Source of the DNA: Perlabentimonas sp964490015
Lineage (GTDB): Bacteria; Bacteroidota; Bacteroidia; Bacteroidales; Tenuifilaceae
NCBI GenBank assembly: GCA_964490015.1
Contig: CAZBBA010000026.1
Location: forward strand, 1-48,585
DNA: 48,585 nucleotides
Direction: 5' to 3'
Shown here: positions 1-7,675 of the stretch, in pieces
How the letters are laid out: each line of letters begins with the position of its first letter
How positions within the stretch are numbered: position 1 is the first letter of the stretch
Notes under the pieces: model-generated
Seen by the model: only the letters and a program-made list of their open reading frames with translations
The model's database searches: none
Told to the model about the DNA's origin: nothing
Position numbers and translations under genes: made by a program

Positions 1-237
1 GTAATTGTTGATATTATCGCAGAATTTAACCATATTTACCAAATGCTCAAGTCCGACATGGCTCTTGGAGAAAGTTCCAAAGCCGAGGATCTTGATTCCT
101 TAAAAGGATTATATACCATGGCCAGCGAACATCAAATTCACGATAAGGTAACAGCAGCCGATGGGGATGTTGATCTTTTTGGTGATGAGGAGATTAAGCC
201 AACAGATGACGATGACGATAATCTAGAACTTTTTTAA
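1..237 (+). CDS. C-terminal end of a protein with an acidic tail (5' truncated by the window)
   Basis: The frame is open from base 1, so this is the last 78 residues of a gene that begins outside the window. What is visible is an amphipathic helical stretch, a second helix with the motif LYTMASEHQIH, then a strongly acidic, low-complexity tail ending DDDDDNLELF. It lies 13 bp before the STAS gene of the chemosensory cluster and probably belongs to the same operon. A receptor (MCP) or another chemotaxis component is plausible. The final residues NLELF loosely resemble the C-terminal CheR-docking pentapeptide of MCPs (NWETF type), but lack the aromatic residue at position 2. The family cannot be assigned from this fragment. 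Confidence 0.7.
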   Translation, partial: VIVDIIAEFNHIYQMLKSDMALGESSKAEDLDSLKGLYTMASEHQIHDKVTAADGDVDLFGDEEIKPTDDDDDNLELF

Positions 238-250
238 AGACTATATCAAT

Positions 251-583
251 ATGGCAAAAGCACAAAATATTACCCTAAAGGCTCAGGCTTCGAAAGGAAA
301 TGCCGAGGAGATGGTAGTAACCATCCAAGGTGAATTAACCCTTGATAATGCACAAAAAATCAAAGATTTTCTCCTGGCAACTCTGGCTAAGGGGAACAAG
401 TTTTTGGTTAAAATTAGCAACGTGGATAGTATAGACCTGGGCTTTATTCAGCTCATGCAGCGGTTTAAGTGGGATGCCCAGCAGGTTCAGAAGGAAGTAG
501 AGTTATCGGCAAAACTCACCGACGATCAAGCCCAACTTCTTTCTAGAGCAGGATTCGCATCGATAATCACCCTAAAAAATTAA
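251..583 (+). CDS. STAS-domain protein
   Basis: A 110-residue single-domain protein with the beta-alpha pattern of STAS (anti-sigma-factor antagonist / MlaB-like) domains: a beta strand MVVTIQGEL, a helix, a second strand FLVKISNV, and the signature loop DSIDLGFIQL at about residues 59-68. In SpoIIAA-type antagonists this loop reads DSSGLG and its second Ser is phosphorylated. Here that position is Ile61 (Ser60 remains), so classical partner-switching phosphorylation looks unlikely. It sits between the truncated upstream gene and cheY, spaced 27 bp from the latter, so it is probably co-transcribed and acts within the chemosensory complex. Its role is unknown. No clear Shine-Dalgarno is visible, as is usual in this phylum. 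Confidence 0.85.
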   Translation: MAKAQNITLKAQASKGNAEEMVVTIQGELTLDNAQKIKDFLLATLAKGNKFLVKISNVDSIDLGFIQLMQRFKWDAQQVQKEVELSAKLTDDQAQLLSRAGFASIITLKN

Positions 584-610
584 ATATTTTACATCAAATA
601 CTGAGTTACC

Positions 611-976
611 ATGGCAAAAACAATACTAATTGTCGACGACTCCGAGAGCATACGCGAAGTAGTTAGTTTTACCCTCGAGAACGAGGGGTATAATGTTCTG
701 ATTGCAAATGATGGAACAGATGCACTGAAATTTTTGGATGGAACCCATATCGACCTTATCATTACGGATCTTCACATGCCCGAGATGGACGGCATTACCC
801 TTATTAAAGAAGTTCGAAAGATGGAGCAGTACATGCGAATACCCATCCTATTCCTAACAACCGAATCGCAAGCCGCCAAGAAGATGGAGGCCAAAGACGC
901 CGGAGCCACCGGATGGATTATTAAGCCATTTGTACCCGCTAAACTCATTGCTGCACTTAATAAAGTACTACGCTAA
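611..976 (+). CDS. cheY: CheY-like chemotaxis response regulator
   Basis: A 121-residue stand-alone receiver domain. It shows the acidic pair Asp9-Asp10, the phospho-acceptor Asp53 in TDLHMPEMDG, the Thr83 of the LFLTTES strand and the invariant Lys105 in the KPF turn, so all catalytic positions of an active receiver are present. There is no output domain, consistent with a diffusible CheY. The stop codon overlaps the start codon of cheA (TAATG, 974-978), indicating translational coupling. By family knowledge CheA would phosphorylate it. What it binds downstream is not obvious because no flagellar genes are seen here; a gliding or pilus apparatus is possible. Confidence 0.95.
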   Translation: MAKTILIVDDSESIREVVSFTLENEGYNVLIANDGTDALKFLDGTHIDLIITDLHMPEMDGITLIKEVRKMEQYMRIPILFLTTESQAAKKMEAKDAGATGWIIKPFVPAKLIAALNKVLR

Positions 977-3048
977 TGGATAATTTCAAGAAAAAATTTG
1001 TTGAGGAGGCCGTCGACCTGATTGATGGTCTGGAGAAATCTCTCCTTGAACTCGAGGAGAATCCCGAGGATGAGTCCATAGTGCAAAAAGTATTCAGGGT
1101 AATGCACACCTTGAAAGGCAACAGCGGCATGTTTGGATTCGACATGATCGACAGCTTTACCCATGAAATGGAAACCGTTTACGATCTTATTCGCAACAAG
1201 CAACTTTCGGTAACCCGCGAAATCCTTGATGTAACTTTAACCGCTGTTGATCACCTAAAGCTTTTGCTAAACGAGGATAACTACAGCGATCCCGAGGTGC
1301 AGGCCAACCACAAGAGTCTGCTTGCCAAAGTTTCGGCAATAATAAATGAGGATAAGTCCATTTCTCCAAAAGTCATAGTCAGAGAGGAGGTTAATCTGCC
1401 CAATGCTGATCAGGGAAAAACATTTTATATCCTTTTTGAACCTCATAAGGAGATATTCAACAATGGAACCAACCCGCTATTTCTGCTCGATGAACTCTAC
1501 ACATTAGGCGATGTAAAGGTTTATGCTCATCTTAATCGTGTACCACCTCTAAACGAAATTGACCCCCTTTTATGCTATACTTACTGGGAGGCATTGCTAT
1601 ATACTCAAGCAAGTGTTAATGATATTAGCGATGTATTTATTTTTGTTGAAGATGAATCAACAATCGAAATACAGCAGCTTATCGAGGGTAACCTATTAGC
1701 CGATGAAGTGTTTGTGGCCGAGGTAAATAATTTGGCCAGTATTCAAAAGGACATTGGTATCAGTACTATGCAACGTCTTGCCATTGAAGCACAAATGCAC
1801 AGTGAAAAAAGTGTTGTAACTACCAAAAGCAGGGAACGAAGCACTGCCAAGGATACCACCATTAGTAGTATTAGGGTTGCTGCCGATAAGCTTGATCTGC
1901 TAATGAATCTAGTATCGGAGTTGGTAACAACCCAAGCCCGATTAAGTCTTTTCGCAGAGGAAAATGCTGTTCCCGGCTTGATGCCTATTGCCGAAAACGT
2001 GCAAAAGCTGTCGCGACAGCTCAGGGATATTGCCTTTAGTATTGTGCTCATCCCCATTGAGAATATGCTCACACGTTTTCAGCGACTGGTTAGAGATTTG
2101 TCCTCGGAGCTGGGTAAGGAGGTAGTTTTTATCACCGAAGGTGCCGAAACCGAACTCGATAAAACCATTATCGAGAGTCTTGCCGATCCGCTTATGCATA
2201 TTCTACGAAATAGCTTAGATCATGGCATTGAGGAGTATAGCATAAGGGCAAAGGCCGGAAAACCCAAGCAAGGAAAAATTTCGCTCAAGGCGTTTTACTC
2301 CGGAGCCAATGTGATGATCCAGATTAACGATGACGGTGCTGGTATAGATCCGGAAATGATTACCCAAAAGGCAATCAGTAAGGGGATTATCTCGCCCGAT
2401 CGAAAGTTAACCAAACGTGAAGTACTCGATTTAGTCTTTCTTCCTGGGTTTAGCACTGCTAAAAAAGTAACCGATGTGTCCGGGCGCGGTGTTGGAATGG
2501 ATGTGGTAAAACGTAAAATTGCCGACATAAGGGGAGAGGTGGAAATTGATTCCGAAGTGGGAGTTGGAACCACCATAACCATTAAATTGCCATTAACCCT
2601 GTCGATAATCGATGGACTGTTGGTTAAGGTTGATAATACCCACTTTATTATTCCCCTATCAGTTGTCGATAAGATTTTTGCCGTTGAGCACGATAAGATC
2701 GCCAAAACATTTAATAATGTTGTTGTTCTCGACGGTAAGCAGGTGCCATTCTTCTACATTCGAAGAGAGTTTGGGCACCCTGAAAATGCCGAAAAGTTTG
2801 AACAGGTAATTGTTGTAAATTTTGAGGAGAAAAGCGTTGGACTTGTTGTTGATACTGTTATTGGTGAATACCAAGCCGTGCTTAAACCTTTGGGCAAACA
2901 TTACAAGAACCAAGAGATGATCTCAGGAGCTACCATACTTGGTGATGGTACAGTTGCCTTAGTTATGGATACCAACAAGATCATCAAACTTTTTGCTAAT
3001 CACGAGGATTTTGTAATTGAAAACGAAAAAACATCAAAGTCATATTAA
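976..3048 (+). CDS. cheA: Chemotaxis histidine kinase CheA
   Basis: 690 residues with standard CheA architecture. P1/Hpt domain at about 1-110 with phospho-acceptor His44 in VMHTLKGNSG. A P2-like middle domain at about 145-260 (YILFEPHKEIF, then DVFIFVED) probably docks CheY/CheB. P3 dimerisation helices lie at about 300-360. The P4 ATPase has N-box HILRNSLDHGIE, G1 DDGAGID and G2 GRGVGMDVV. The C-terminal P5 CheW-like domain lies at about 545-680. All ATP-binding motifs are intact. It autophosphorylates in receptor arrays and passes phosphate to CheY and CheB. The start overlaps the cheY stop by one base, and cheW follows after 22 bp behind a good ribosome-binding site. Confidence 0.97.
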   Translation: MDNFKKKFVEEAVDLIDGLEKSLLELEENPEDESIVQKVFRVMHTLKGNSGMFGFDMIDSFTHEMETVYDLIRNKQLSVTREILDVTLTAVDHLKLLLNEDNYSDPEVQANHKSLLAKVSAIINEDKSISPKVIVREEVNLPNADQGKTFYILFEPHKEIFNNGTNPLFLLDELYTLGDVKVYAHLNRVPPLNEIDPLLCYTYWEALLYTQASVNDISDVFIFVEDESTIEIQQLIEGNLLADEVFVAEVNNLASIQKDIGISTMQRLAIEAQMHSEKSVVTTKSRERSTAKDTTISSIRVAADKLDLLMNLVSELVTTQARLSLFAEENAVPGLMPIAENVQKLSRQLRDIAFSIVLIPIENMLTRFQRLVRDLSSELGKEVVFITEGAETELDKTIIESLADPLMHILRNSLDHGIEEYSIRAKAGKPKQGKISLKAFYSGANVMIQINDDGAGIDPEMITQKAISKGIISPDRKLTKREVLDLVFLPGFSTAKKVTDVSGRGVGMDVVKRKIADIRGEVEIDSEVGVGTTITIKLPLTLSIIDGLLVKVDNTHFIIPLSVVDKIFAVEHDKIAKTFNNVVVLDGKQVPFFYIRREFGHPENAEKFEQVIVVNFEEKSVGLVVDTVIGEYQAVLKPLGKHYKNQEMISGATILGDGTVALVMDTNKIIKLFANHEDFVIENEKTSKSY

Positions 3049-3055
3049 ATTACTT

Positions 3056-3063
3056 AAAGGAGG
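3056..3063 (+). promoter_or_regulatory. Strong ribosome-binding site of cheW
   Basis: AAAGGAGG lies 7 bases before the ATG at 3071. The frame is open further upstream (to 3017, inside cheA), but this unusually good Shine-Dalgarno for the window fixes the start at 3071 rather than the ATGs at 3017 or 3065. Confidence 0.75.
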
Positions 3064-3070
3064 AATGCAT

Positions 3071-3592
3071 ATGAACCAAGACAATCTATCAAAAATTAAC
3101 TCCTACCTATCTTTTAAACTAGGCGAAGAGGAGTTTGCTGCCCATGTGGGTAAAGTATTAAATATTTTGGAGATGACCAAAATAACCGAGGTTCCCAAAG
3201 CGCCCGGATACATGAAAGGGGTTATAAATCTCAGAGGAACTGTACTTCCAGTTATTGATACCCGAATTAAGTTTGGCATGGCACCAACAGTATATACAAC
3301 TAATACCTGTATTATAGTTCTTGATATACAGGTTGATGGTGAACAAATCCAAATTGGAGCCCTTGTGGATGCTGTGCAAGCTGTGCTCGAAATTGAGAAG
3401 GGACAAATTATGCCACCCCCCAGCATTGGCAGCAAATATAAGTCGGAGTTTATCGAGGGTGTTGCCAATATCGATGATAAATTTATAATGATTCTTGATA
3501 TGGATGCCGTATTCTCTACCGAAGATGTAACTGACCTAAAATTTAAGACAGAGGAAACAGAGAAGTCAACCACTATTGAAGAGATCAACTAG
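3071..3592 (+). CDS. cheW: Chemotaxis coupling protein CheW
   Basis: 173 residues from the ATG placed behind AAAGGAGG. A single CheW domain: N-terminal strand SYLSFKLGEEEFA, the conserved EVPKAPGYMKGVINLRGTVLPVIDTR segment (about residues 37-62), the second subdomain IGALVDAVQAVLEI, and a final strand KFIMILDMDAVF, followed by a short acidic, Thr/Glu-rich tail. CheW bridges receptors and CheA P5 in the signalling array. It is the last gene before a 564-bp gap, so the che cluster may be two transcripts (through cheW, then cheR onward). Confidence 0.95.
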   Translation: MNQDNLSKINSYLSFKLGEEEFAAHVGKVLNILEMTKITEVPKAPGYMKGVINLRGTVLPVIDTRIKFGMAPTVYTTNTCIIVLDIQVDGEQIQIGALVDAVQAVLEIEKGQIMPPPSIGSKYKSEFIEGVANIDDKFIMILDMDAVFSTEDVTDLKFKTEETEKSTTIEEIN

Positions 3593-3631
3593 TAAAAAGT
3601 TTGAATTTTACTTGATTTTCGATGTTAAATG

Positions 3632-3659
3632 TTGTATTTTTATATAGAGGGTACATTTG
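3632..3659 (+). promoter_or_regulatory. Bacteroidota-type promoter in the cheW-cheR gap
   Basis: TTG at 3632-3634, a 17-bp spacer, then TACATTTG at 3652-3659. This fits the TTG-N17-23-TAnnTTTG consensus of the major sigma factor in Bacteroidota. Transcription would begin near 3667, just before the hairpin series and about 490 bp before cheR. Confidence 0.4.
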
Positions 3660-3760
3660 ATTTAAACCTACAAATCAGTTCTTTAGTATAGAGTGTAATT
3701 AATGTTGGGGACAAATTACAATTTTTAGGCTGGAGCTAATAATTTTTTTGTGTCCCCATC

Positions 3761-3832
3761 GGGCTGTTCAAAAAGCGAACATCAGGTTTAGGGGAATCAC
3801 GAACATTGAAAGGAGTGCTTTTTGAACAGCCC
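3761..3832. repeat. Perfect 16-bp inverted repeat with 40-bp interior
   Basis: GGGCTGTTCAAAAAGC at 3761-3776 is repeated exactly inverted at 3817-3832. The interior carries a short direct repeat CGAACAT (3776-3782 and 3800-3806). The G-rich outer end and length resemble terminal inverted repeats of insertion sequences, so this 72-bp unit could be a MITE or IS remnant. No target-site duplication is visible. It is not a typical terminator, because the loop is long and no T run follows. Confidence 0.6.
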
Positions 3833-4156
3833 TTATTATAAGCATATCCCACCAATAGTTCAATTTTTTTTGTGCAAGCAAAATTCCTTTAGGTTTATCA
3901 TGGTTTTAGGCGTATTGAATCCAATTGCTTGGCATTCAATAGGAAGTATTTTATTTTGTTTTTTTTGCTTTTGGTCAGTGAAAGTTTGATTGTTCTTTAC
4001 AGGTTATTTCTATATTGTTATAGCCTATTTTTAATCAAAAGAAGAGGGTTATTAAAATTTGAATTTGTAAATTTAGGGAATGAATTTTTTGCATGTTAAA
4101 ATGTGCAAAACAGTCTTAGCCCTTTTTTAATTAATCTCAATTCAGCGAAATAGTGT

Positions 4157-5011
4157 ATGTTCAATCCCCGACTAAACGAAATTTTTAAGGCACAACTAAC
4201 TCAGGATGAGTTTGATAAGCTCAGCCGGTTTATATACAAGGAGAGTGGAATAAAGATGCCGCCAGTAAAAAAGGTTATGCTCCAAAGTCGTTTACAGAAA
4301 AGGCTTCGAGAGCTGAATATGGCTTCATTTAAAGAGTACATCGACTACGTGTTTAGCCAAGAAGGCCTTAATAACGAGATCATTCACATGCTCGATGTGG
4401 TGAGCACCAATAAAACAGATTTCTTCAGAGAACCAGTACATTTCGATTTTTTATCCCAAACAGCACTTCCCGAACTTACCCAAGGCGCTCGAAATCGCAT
4501 GATAAAGATATGGAGTGCTGGCTGTTCCAGTGGGGAGGAGCCCTACACCATAGCTATAGTTATGGCCGATTTTGCCGAGAAGAATCCTGGGTTCGATTAC
4601 TCCATTATTGGCACCGATATATCAACTCAAATCCTGCAAAAAGCAGTTGATGCGGTTTATAAGGAGGATCGAGTTTCAATTATCCCCCTGGAAACCAAAA
4701 GAAAGTATTTTCTAAAAAGCAAAGAAAGGCTTAACCCCACTGTAAAAGTTGGATCAAACCTTAGAAAGAAGGTTCGCTTTGGCCGCTTAAATTTTATGGA
4801 CAACTACTATGATATTCCCGAGACTTTTGATATTGTCTTTTGTAGGAATGTGCTGATATACTTCGATCGCGAAACACAGGAAAAGGTGATTCAAAAGTTA
4901 TGTGATAAGCTCCGGCCCGATGGATACTTTTTCCTTGGTCATTCAGAGTCTATTATGAACATGCAGGTTCCGTTGAAGCAAGTAAAACCTACAATCTTTA
5001 AACGTATTTAG
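4157..5011 (+). CDS. cheR: Chemotaxis protein methyltransferase CheR
   Basis: 284 residues, normal for CheR. The N-terminal helical domain (about 10-75) is followed by TNKTDFFRE (84-92) and the SAM-binding Rossmann domain starting with WSAGCSSGEEPY (119-130). Further motifs are the acidic strand IIGTDIS and FCRNVLIYFD, characteristic of class I methyltransferases of this family. It methylates glutamates of receptors using S-adenosylmethionine and opposes CheB. It opens the second half of the che cluster after the long gap. The next gene starts 59 bp downstream. Confidence 0.96.
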   Translation: MFNPRLNEIFKAQLTQDEFDKLSRFIYKESGIKMPPVKKVMLQSRLQKRLRELNMASFKEYIDYVFSQEGLNNEIIHMLDVVSTNKTDFFREPVHFDFLSQTALPELTQGARNRMIKIWSAGCSSGEEPYTIAIVMADFAEKNPGFDYSIIGTDISTQILQKAVDAVYKEDRVSIIPLETKRKYFLKSKERLNPTVKVGSNLRKKVRFGRLNFMDNYYDIPETFDIVFCRNVLIYFDRETQEKVIQKLCDKLRPDGYFFLGHSESIMNMQVPLKQVKPTIFKRI

Positions 5012-5070
5012 GCTTTTTTATTCGTTATCATATATTAAGCAAGAAGTTCAACATAAATATCCTTACGATT

Positions 5071-5973
5071 ATGGGACATAAAATTACCGACGAAGAACTT
5101 TTAGATGAGCTAAAACGTCGCTTTGAGCAGAATAAAATAGCCGTTAAAGAGCTTAAATCGCTTAACGAAGAGCTTAAAAATGTAAACAAAAAGCTCGAAG
5201 AGTCTGAATCGCTAAAGAGCCACTTCATCTCTAATATCACCAACGAGATTATCAATCCGTTTACCTCTATCCTTGGTTTATCTCGGGCAATTCTTTCGGT
5301 GGACAAGGAGAATTGGAAAAAAGTTGTGACCATGATTGCGCTTATTCACTCCGAGGCTTTCACCCTCGATTTTCAATTTCGCAATATTTTTGTTGCAGCC
5401 AAGATTGAGGCAGGTGAGATTTTCCCCGAAGTGTTTAATACCGATGTGGTAAACATTATCGAGAGCGTTATCGAATCGTTTAAGCTGGAGGCTCGCCGTA
5501 AAAAATTGCAGGTAATTTTCGACAATAAGTTAACGATGGACGAAACGGGGATGTTTCTATTTAAAACTGACCCCGAAAAGCTAAAACTCATATTGGCCAA
5601 TTTGCTTAGCAATGCTATTAATTTTAGCTTCGAGGGTGGACTTGTAGAGATAATTACGCAGCTTCAAGGACGCGATCTGGTTGTTTGTGTTCGCGATCAT
5701 GGCATAGGCATTAGCAAGGAGAACCAGAAAATTATTTTCGATAGATTTAAGCGCCTTGACTCCGGAATAAACTCCCTTAACCGGGGTCATGGGCTAGGTT
5801 TATCAGTTAATAAGGCCGTTATAGAGATGCTCGATGGTAAGATAAAAATTGAGAGTGAACTTGGGAAAGGCGCATGTTTCACCATCAGTATCCCCGAGAG
5901 TAATCAGGAAACATCCGATTTTGCTTCAGATGCAAACGAGACTTTCTTTGACTCGGACGAGGAAACCTTTTAG
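5071..5973 (+). CDS. Histidine-kinase-like protein with Asn in place of the phospho-acceptor His
   Basis: 300 residues, apparently soluble. The N-terminal coiled coil (about 5-48) leads into a HisKA-like helix whose H-box reads ISNITNEIINPFTSILG. In ordinary kinases this is SHEIRTPL, so the phospho-acceptor His is replaced by Asn58. The ATPase domain is intact: N-box LANLLSNAINFS, G1 RDHGIGIS, F-box FDRFKRL and G2 GHGLGLSV. The tail is short and acidic. It may bind ATP and dimerise without trans-phosphorylating itself, or act as a phosphatase or scaffold. It lies between cheR and cheD (11 bp before cheD), so a role in the chemosensory complex is likely but inferred. No receiver or transmembrane segment is present. 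Confidence 0.88.
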   Translation: MGHKITDEELLDELKRRFEQNKIAVKELKSLNEELKNVNKKLEESESLKSHFISNITNEIINPFTSILGLSRAILSVDKENWKKVVTMIALIHSEAFTLDFQFRNIFVAAKIEAGEIFPEVFNTDVVNIIESVIESFKLEARRKKLQVIFDNKLTMDETGMFLFKTDPEKLKLILANLLSNAINFSFEGGLVEIITQLQGRDLVVCVRDHGIGISKENQKIIFDRFKRLDSGINSLNRGHGLGLSVNKAVIEMLDGKIKIESELGKGACFTISIPESNQETSDFASDANETFFDSDEETF

Positions 5974-5984
5974 GCCAAAGGCTT

Positions 5985-6464
5985 ATGGAGCAGGAGAATA
6001 CCCATTTTTTATATCCAGCAGCGCTATTCGCCAGTAAGGAACCCCATAGGGTCTCCACCATCCTCGGTTCGTGCGTGGCTGTTTGCCTGTACGACCCCAT
6101 TCTACAGATTGGAGGGATTAATCATTACATGTTACCCTTCTGGAACGGGCAGGGGCTGGCAAGTCCAAAGTATGGGAATATTGCTATCGAAAAGCTAGTG
6201 GAAAAGATGCTTAGTCTTGGATCAAAAAAAACAAATATTAGAGCTAAGGTATTTGGCGGTGGAGAGGTTATTGATACAAATATTTCACAATTTCATATTG
6301 GAGAGCGAAATATTAAGCTGGCCATGGAAATGCTCGAGGAGCTTAGAATACCCATTGTGGCCAAAAGTGTTGGTGGAAAGTTGGGGCGTAAGATTGAGTA
6401 TTACACGCTTACTGGTGAAGTTAAGCAGCGGTATATTGATAGAACCATTAATCCCCAACCATAA
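5985..6464 (+). CDS. cheD: Chemoreceptor glutamine deamidase CheD
   Basis: 159 residues, a full-length CheD. The catalytic Cys30 lies in STILGSCVAVCL and the catalytic His47 in GGINHYMLP. The conserved AKVFGGGEV strand and a late SVGGKLGRKI loop are also present. CheD deamidates receptor glutamines and can be sequestered by CheC/CheY-type partners. No cheC is visible in the window. It begins 11 bp after the kinase-like gene and is followed by cheB after 38 bp, so the three are probably one transcript. The start at 5985 has no clear Shine-Dalgarno, but the N terminus agrees with the family. Confidence 0.94.
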   Translation: MEQENTHFLYPAALFASKEPHRVSTILGSCVAVCLYDPILQIGGINHYMLPFWNGQGLASPKYGNIAIEKLVEKMLSLGSKKTNIRAKVFGGGEVIDTNISQFHIGERNIKLAMEMLEELRIPIVAKSVGGKLGRKIEYYTLTGEVKQRYIDRTINPQP

Positions 6465-6502
6465 CCGCCGATGTATTGATTAATTGCTAATTTATTCATG
6501 AT

Positions 6503-7573
6503 ATGGGCAACAGGATTAGAGTACTTATTGTAGACGATTCGGCTGTTGTTAGACAAACTCTTAGTCAGATTATTAGTTCCGACCCGCACCTCGAGGTTAT
6601 GGGTACAGCAACTGATCCCTATTTTGCTGCCAAAAAAATTGCCGAGGAGGTTCCCGATGTTATTACGCTCGACGTTGAAATGCCAAGGATGGATGGTCTC
6701 ACATTTCTGAAGAAGATAATGACACAGCATCCCATTCCCGTGGTAATTATATCGAGTTTGACAGAAAAGGGAACCGAAACGGCCATAAGAGCTTTAGAAT
6801 TTGGCGCCGTGGATATAATAACAAAACCACAGGTTAACACTAAGGCATTTTTTGAGGAATCGAAAATAAAAATATGCGACGCTGTAAAAGCAGCAGCACA
6901 GGCTCGAATTGCCCGAAAAAAGATTTTAATTGAACCTCATGCCGTTGAGCCAAAGTACACTGCCGATGCCGTTCTTCCTCCTGTTTCTTCTAACATGAGT
7001 ATGATAAAAACCACGGAATATGTTATAGCTGTTGGCGCATCAACTGGGGGAACAGAGGCGCTTACTACCTTTTTGCAGGCAATGCCCCTGGATACACCAG
7101 GTATTGTAATTGTACAGCATATGCCCGAAAAGTTTACCACTTCTTTTGCTGCCCGACTAAACGAAATCTGCAAAATAACCGTAAAGGAGGCCGAAAATGG
7201 CGACAGTGTTATTAGGGGAAGAGCCTTAATTGCTCCTGGCAATTACCATATGATTCTTAAACGAAGTGGAGCTCGATATTACGTTGAGATTAAGGATGGT
7301 CCGTTGGTGAATAGGCATAGACCATCGGTAGATGTACTTTTTCGCAGTACAGCACGATACGCCGGGGCAAATGCTGTTGGTGTGATTATGACAGGAATGG
7401 GTGACGATGGGGCAAAGGGAATGTTGGAAATGAAACAAGCTGGTGCAAAAACAGTTGCCCAAGATGAGAAATCGTGTGTTGTATTTGGAATGCCCAAGGA
7501 GGCAATAAAACTTGGTGGTGTTGATAAAATTCTATCTCTCGATGCCATTGCACCATACGTGGTAAAGTTATAG
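6503..7573 (+). CDS. cheB: Chemotaxis methylesterase CheB (receiver plus esterase)
   Basis: 356 residues. The N-terminal receiver has Asp11-Asp12, phospho-acceptor Asp57 in TLDVEMPRMDG and Lys108. A linker (about 130-170) joins it to the methylesterase/deamidase domain. The catalytic triad is visible: Ser180 in VGASTGGTEAL, His206 in VQHMPEKF and Asp302 in TGMGDDGAKG, each offset by 16 from the Salmonella CheB triad. CheA phosphorylation would activate removal of methyl groups added by CheR. It is the last che gene and is followed by a strong terminator. Confidence 0.97.
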   Translation: MGNRIRVLIVDDSAVVRQTLSQIISSDPHLEVMGTATDPYFAAKKIAEEVPDVITLDVEMPRMDGLTFLKKIMTQHPIPVVIISSLTEKGTETAIRALEFGAVDIITKPQVNTKAFFEESKIKICDAVKAAAQARIARKKILIEPHAVEPKYTADAVLPPVSSNMSMIKTTEYVIAVGASTGGTEALTTFLQAMPLDTPGIVIVQHMPEKFTTSFAARLNEICKITVKEAENGDSVIRGRALIAPGNYHMILKRSGARYYVEIKDGPLVNRHRPSVDVLFRSTARYAGANAVGVIMTGMGDDGAKGMLEMKQAGAKTVAQDEKSCVVFGMPKEAIKLGGVDKILSLDAIAPYVVKL

Positions 7574-7590
7574 CATCGGAGGAAACACTT

Positions 7591-7623
7591 AAAGGCTTTG
7601 CATTGTTCCAAAGCCTTTTTTTA
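7591..7623 (+). terminator. Rho-independent terminator after cheB
   Basis: A perfect 10-bp stem AAAGGCTTTG / CAAAGCCTTT (7591-7600 / 7609-7618) with an 8-base loop, running into eight T residues. It ends the cheR-cheB transcript. Confidence 0.85.
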
Positions 7624-7675
7624 TTATTATTGCCTTGTAATTACACTTACCTAGCGTAAGCCAAAACATACTAAG

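Larger units (their letters stand above)
3593..4156 (+). other. 564-bp structured intergenic region between cheW and cheR
   Basis: AT-rich gap without a convincing gene. It contains a TTG-N17-TACATTTG promoter-like sequence (3632-3659), an interrupted dyad GGGGACA...TGTCCCC (3707-3713 and 3751-3757) enclosing TTAG...CTAA, a perfect 16-bp inverted repeat (3761-3776 / 3817-3832), and an imperfect 11-bp palindrome around 3914-3940. A 29-codon hydrophobic frame (3900-3989) is present but overlaps that palindrome. The region could be a long leader of the cheR transcript, a small RNA gene, or the remnant of a small mobile element. Confidence 0.55.

Noticed and set aside
2295..2705. 136-codon minus-strand frame inside cheA
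   Set aside because: It is the complement of the well-conserved CheA ATPase domain, with no motifs and no promoter.
3103..3588. 161-codon minus-strand frame opposite cheW
   Set aside because: The plus strand is a full CheW domain behind a strong ribosome-binding site; the antisense frame has no recognisable domain.
3900..3989. 29-codon hydrophobic frame (MVLGVLNPIAWHS...) in the cheW-cheR gap
   Set aside because: It is short, lies in AT-rich DNA where hydrophobic frames arise by chance, overlaps a palindrome and has no ribosome-binding site.
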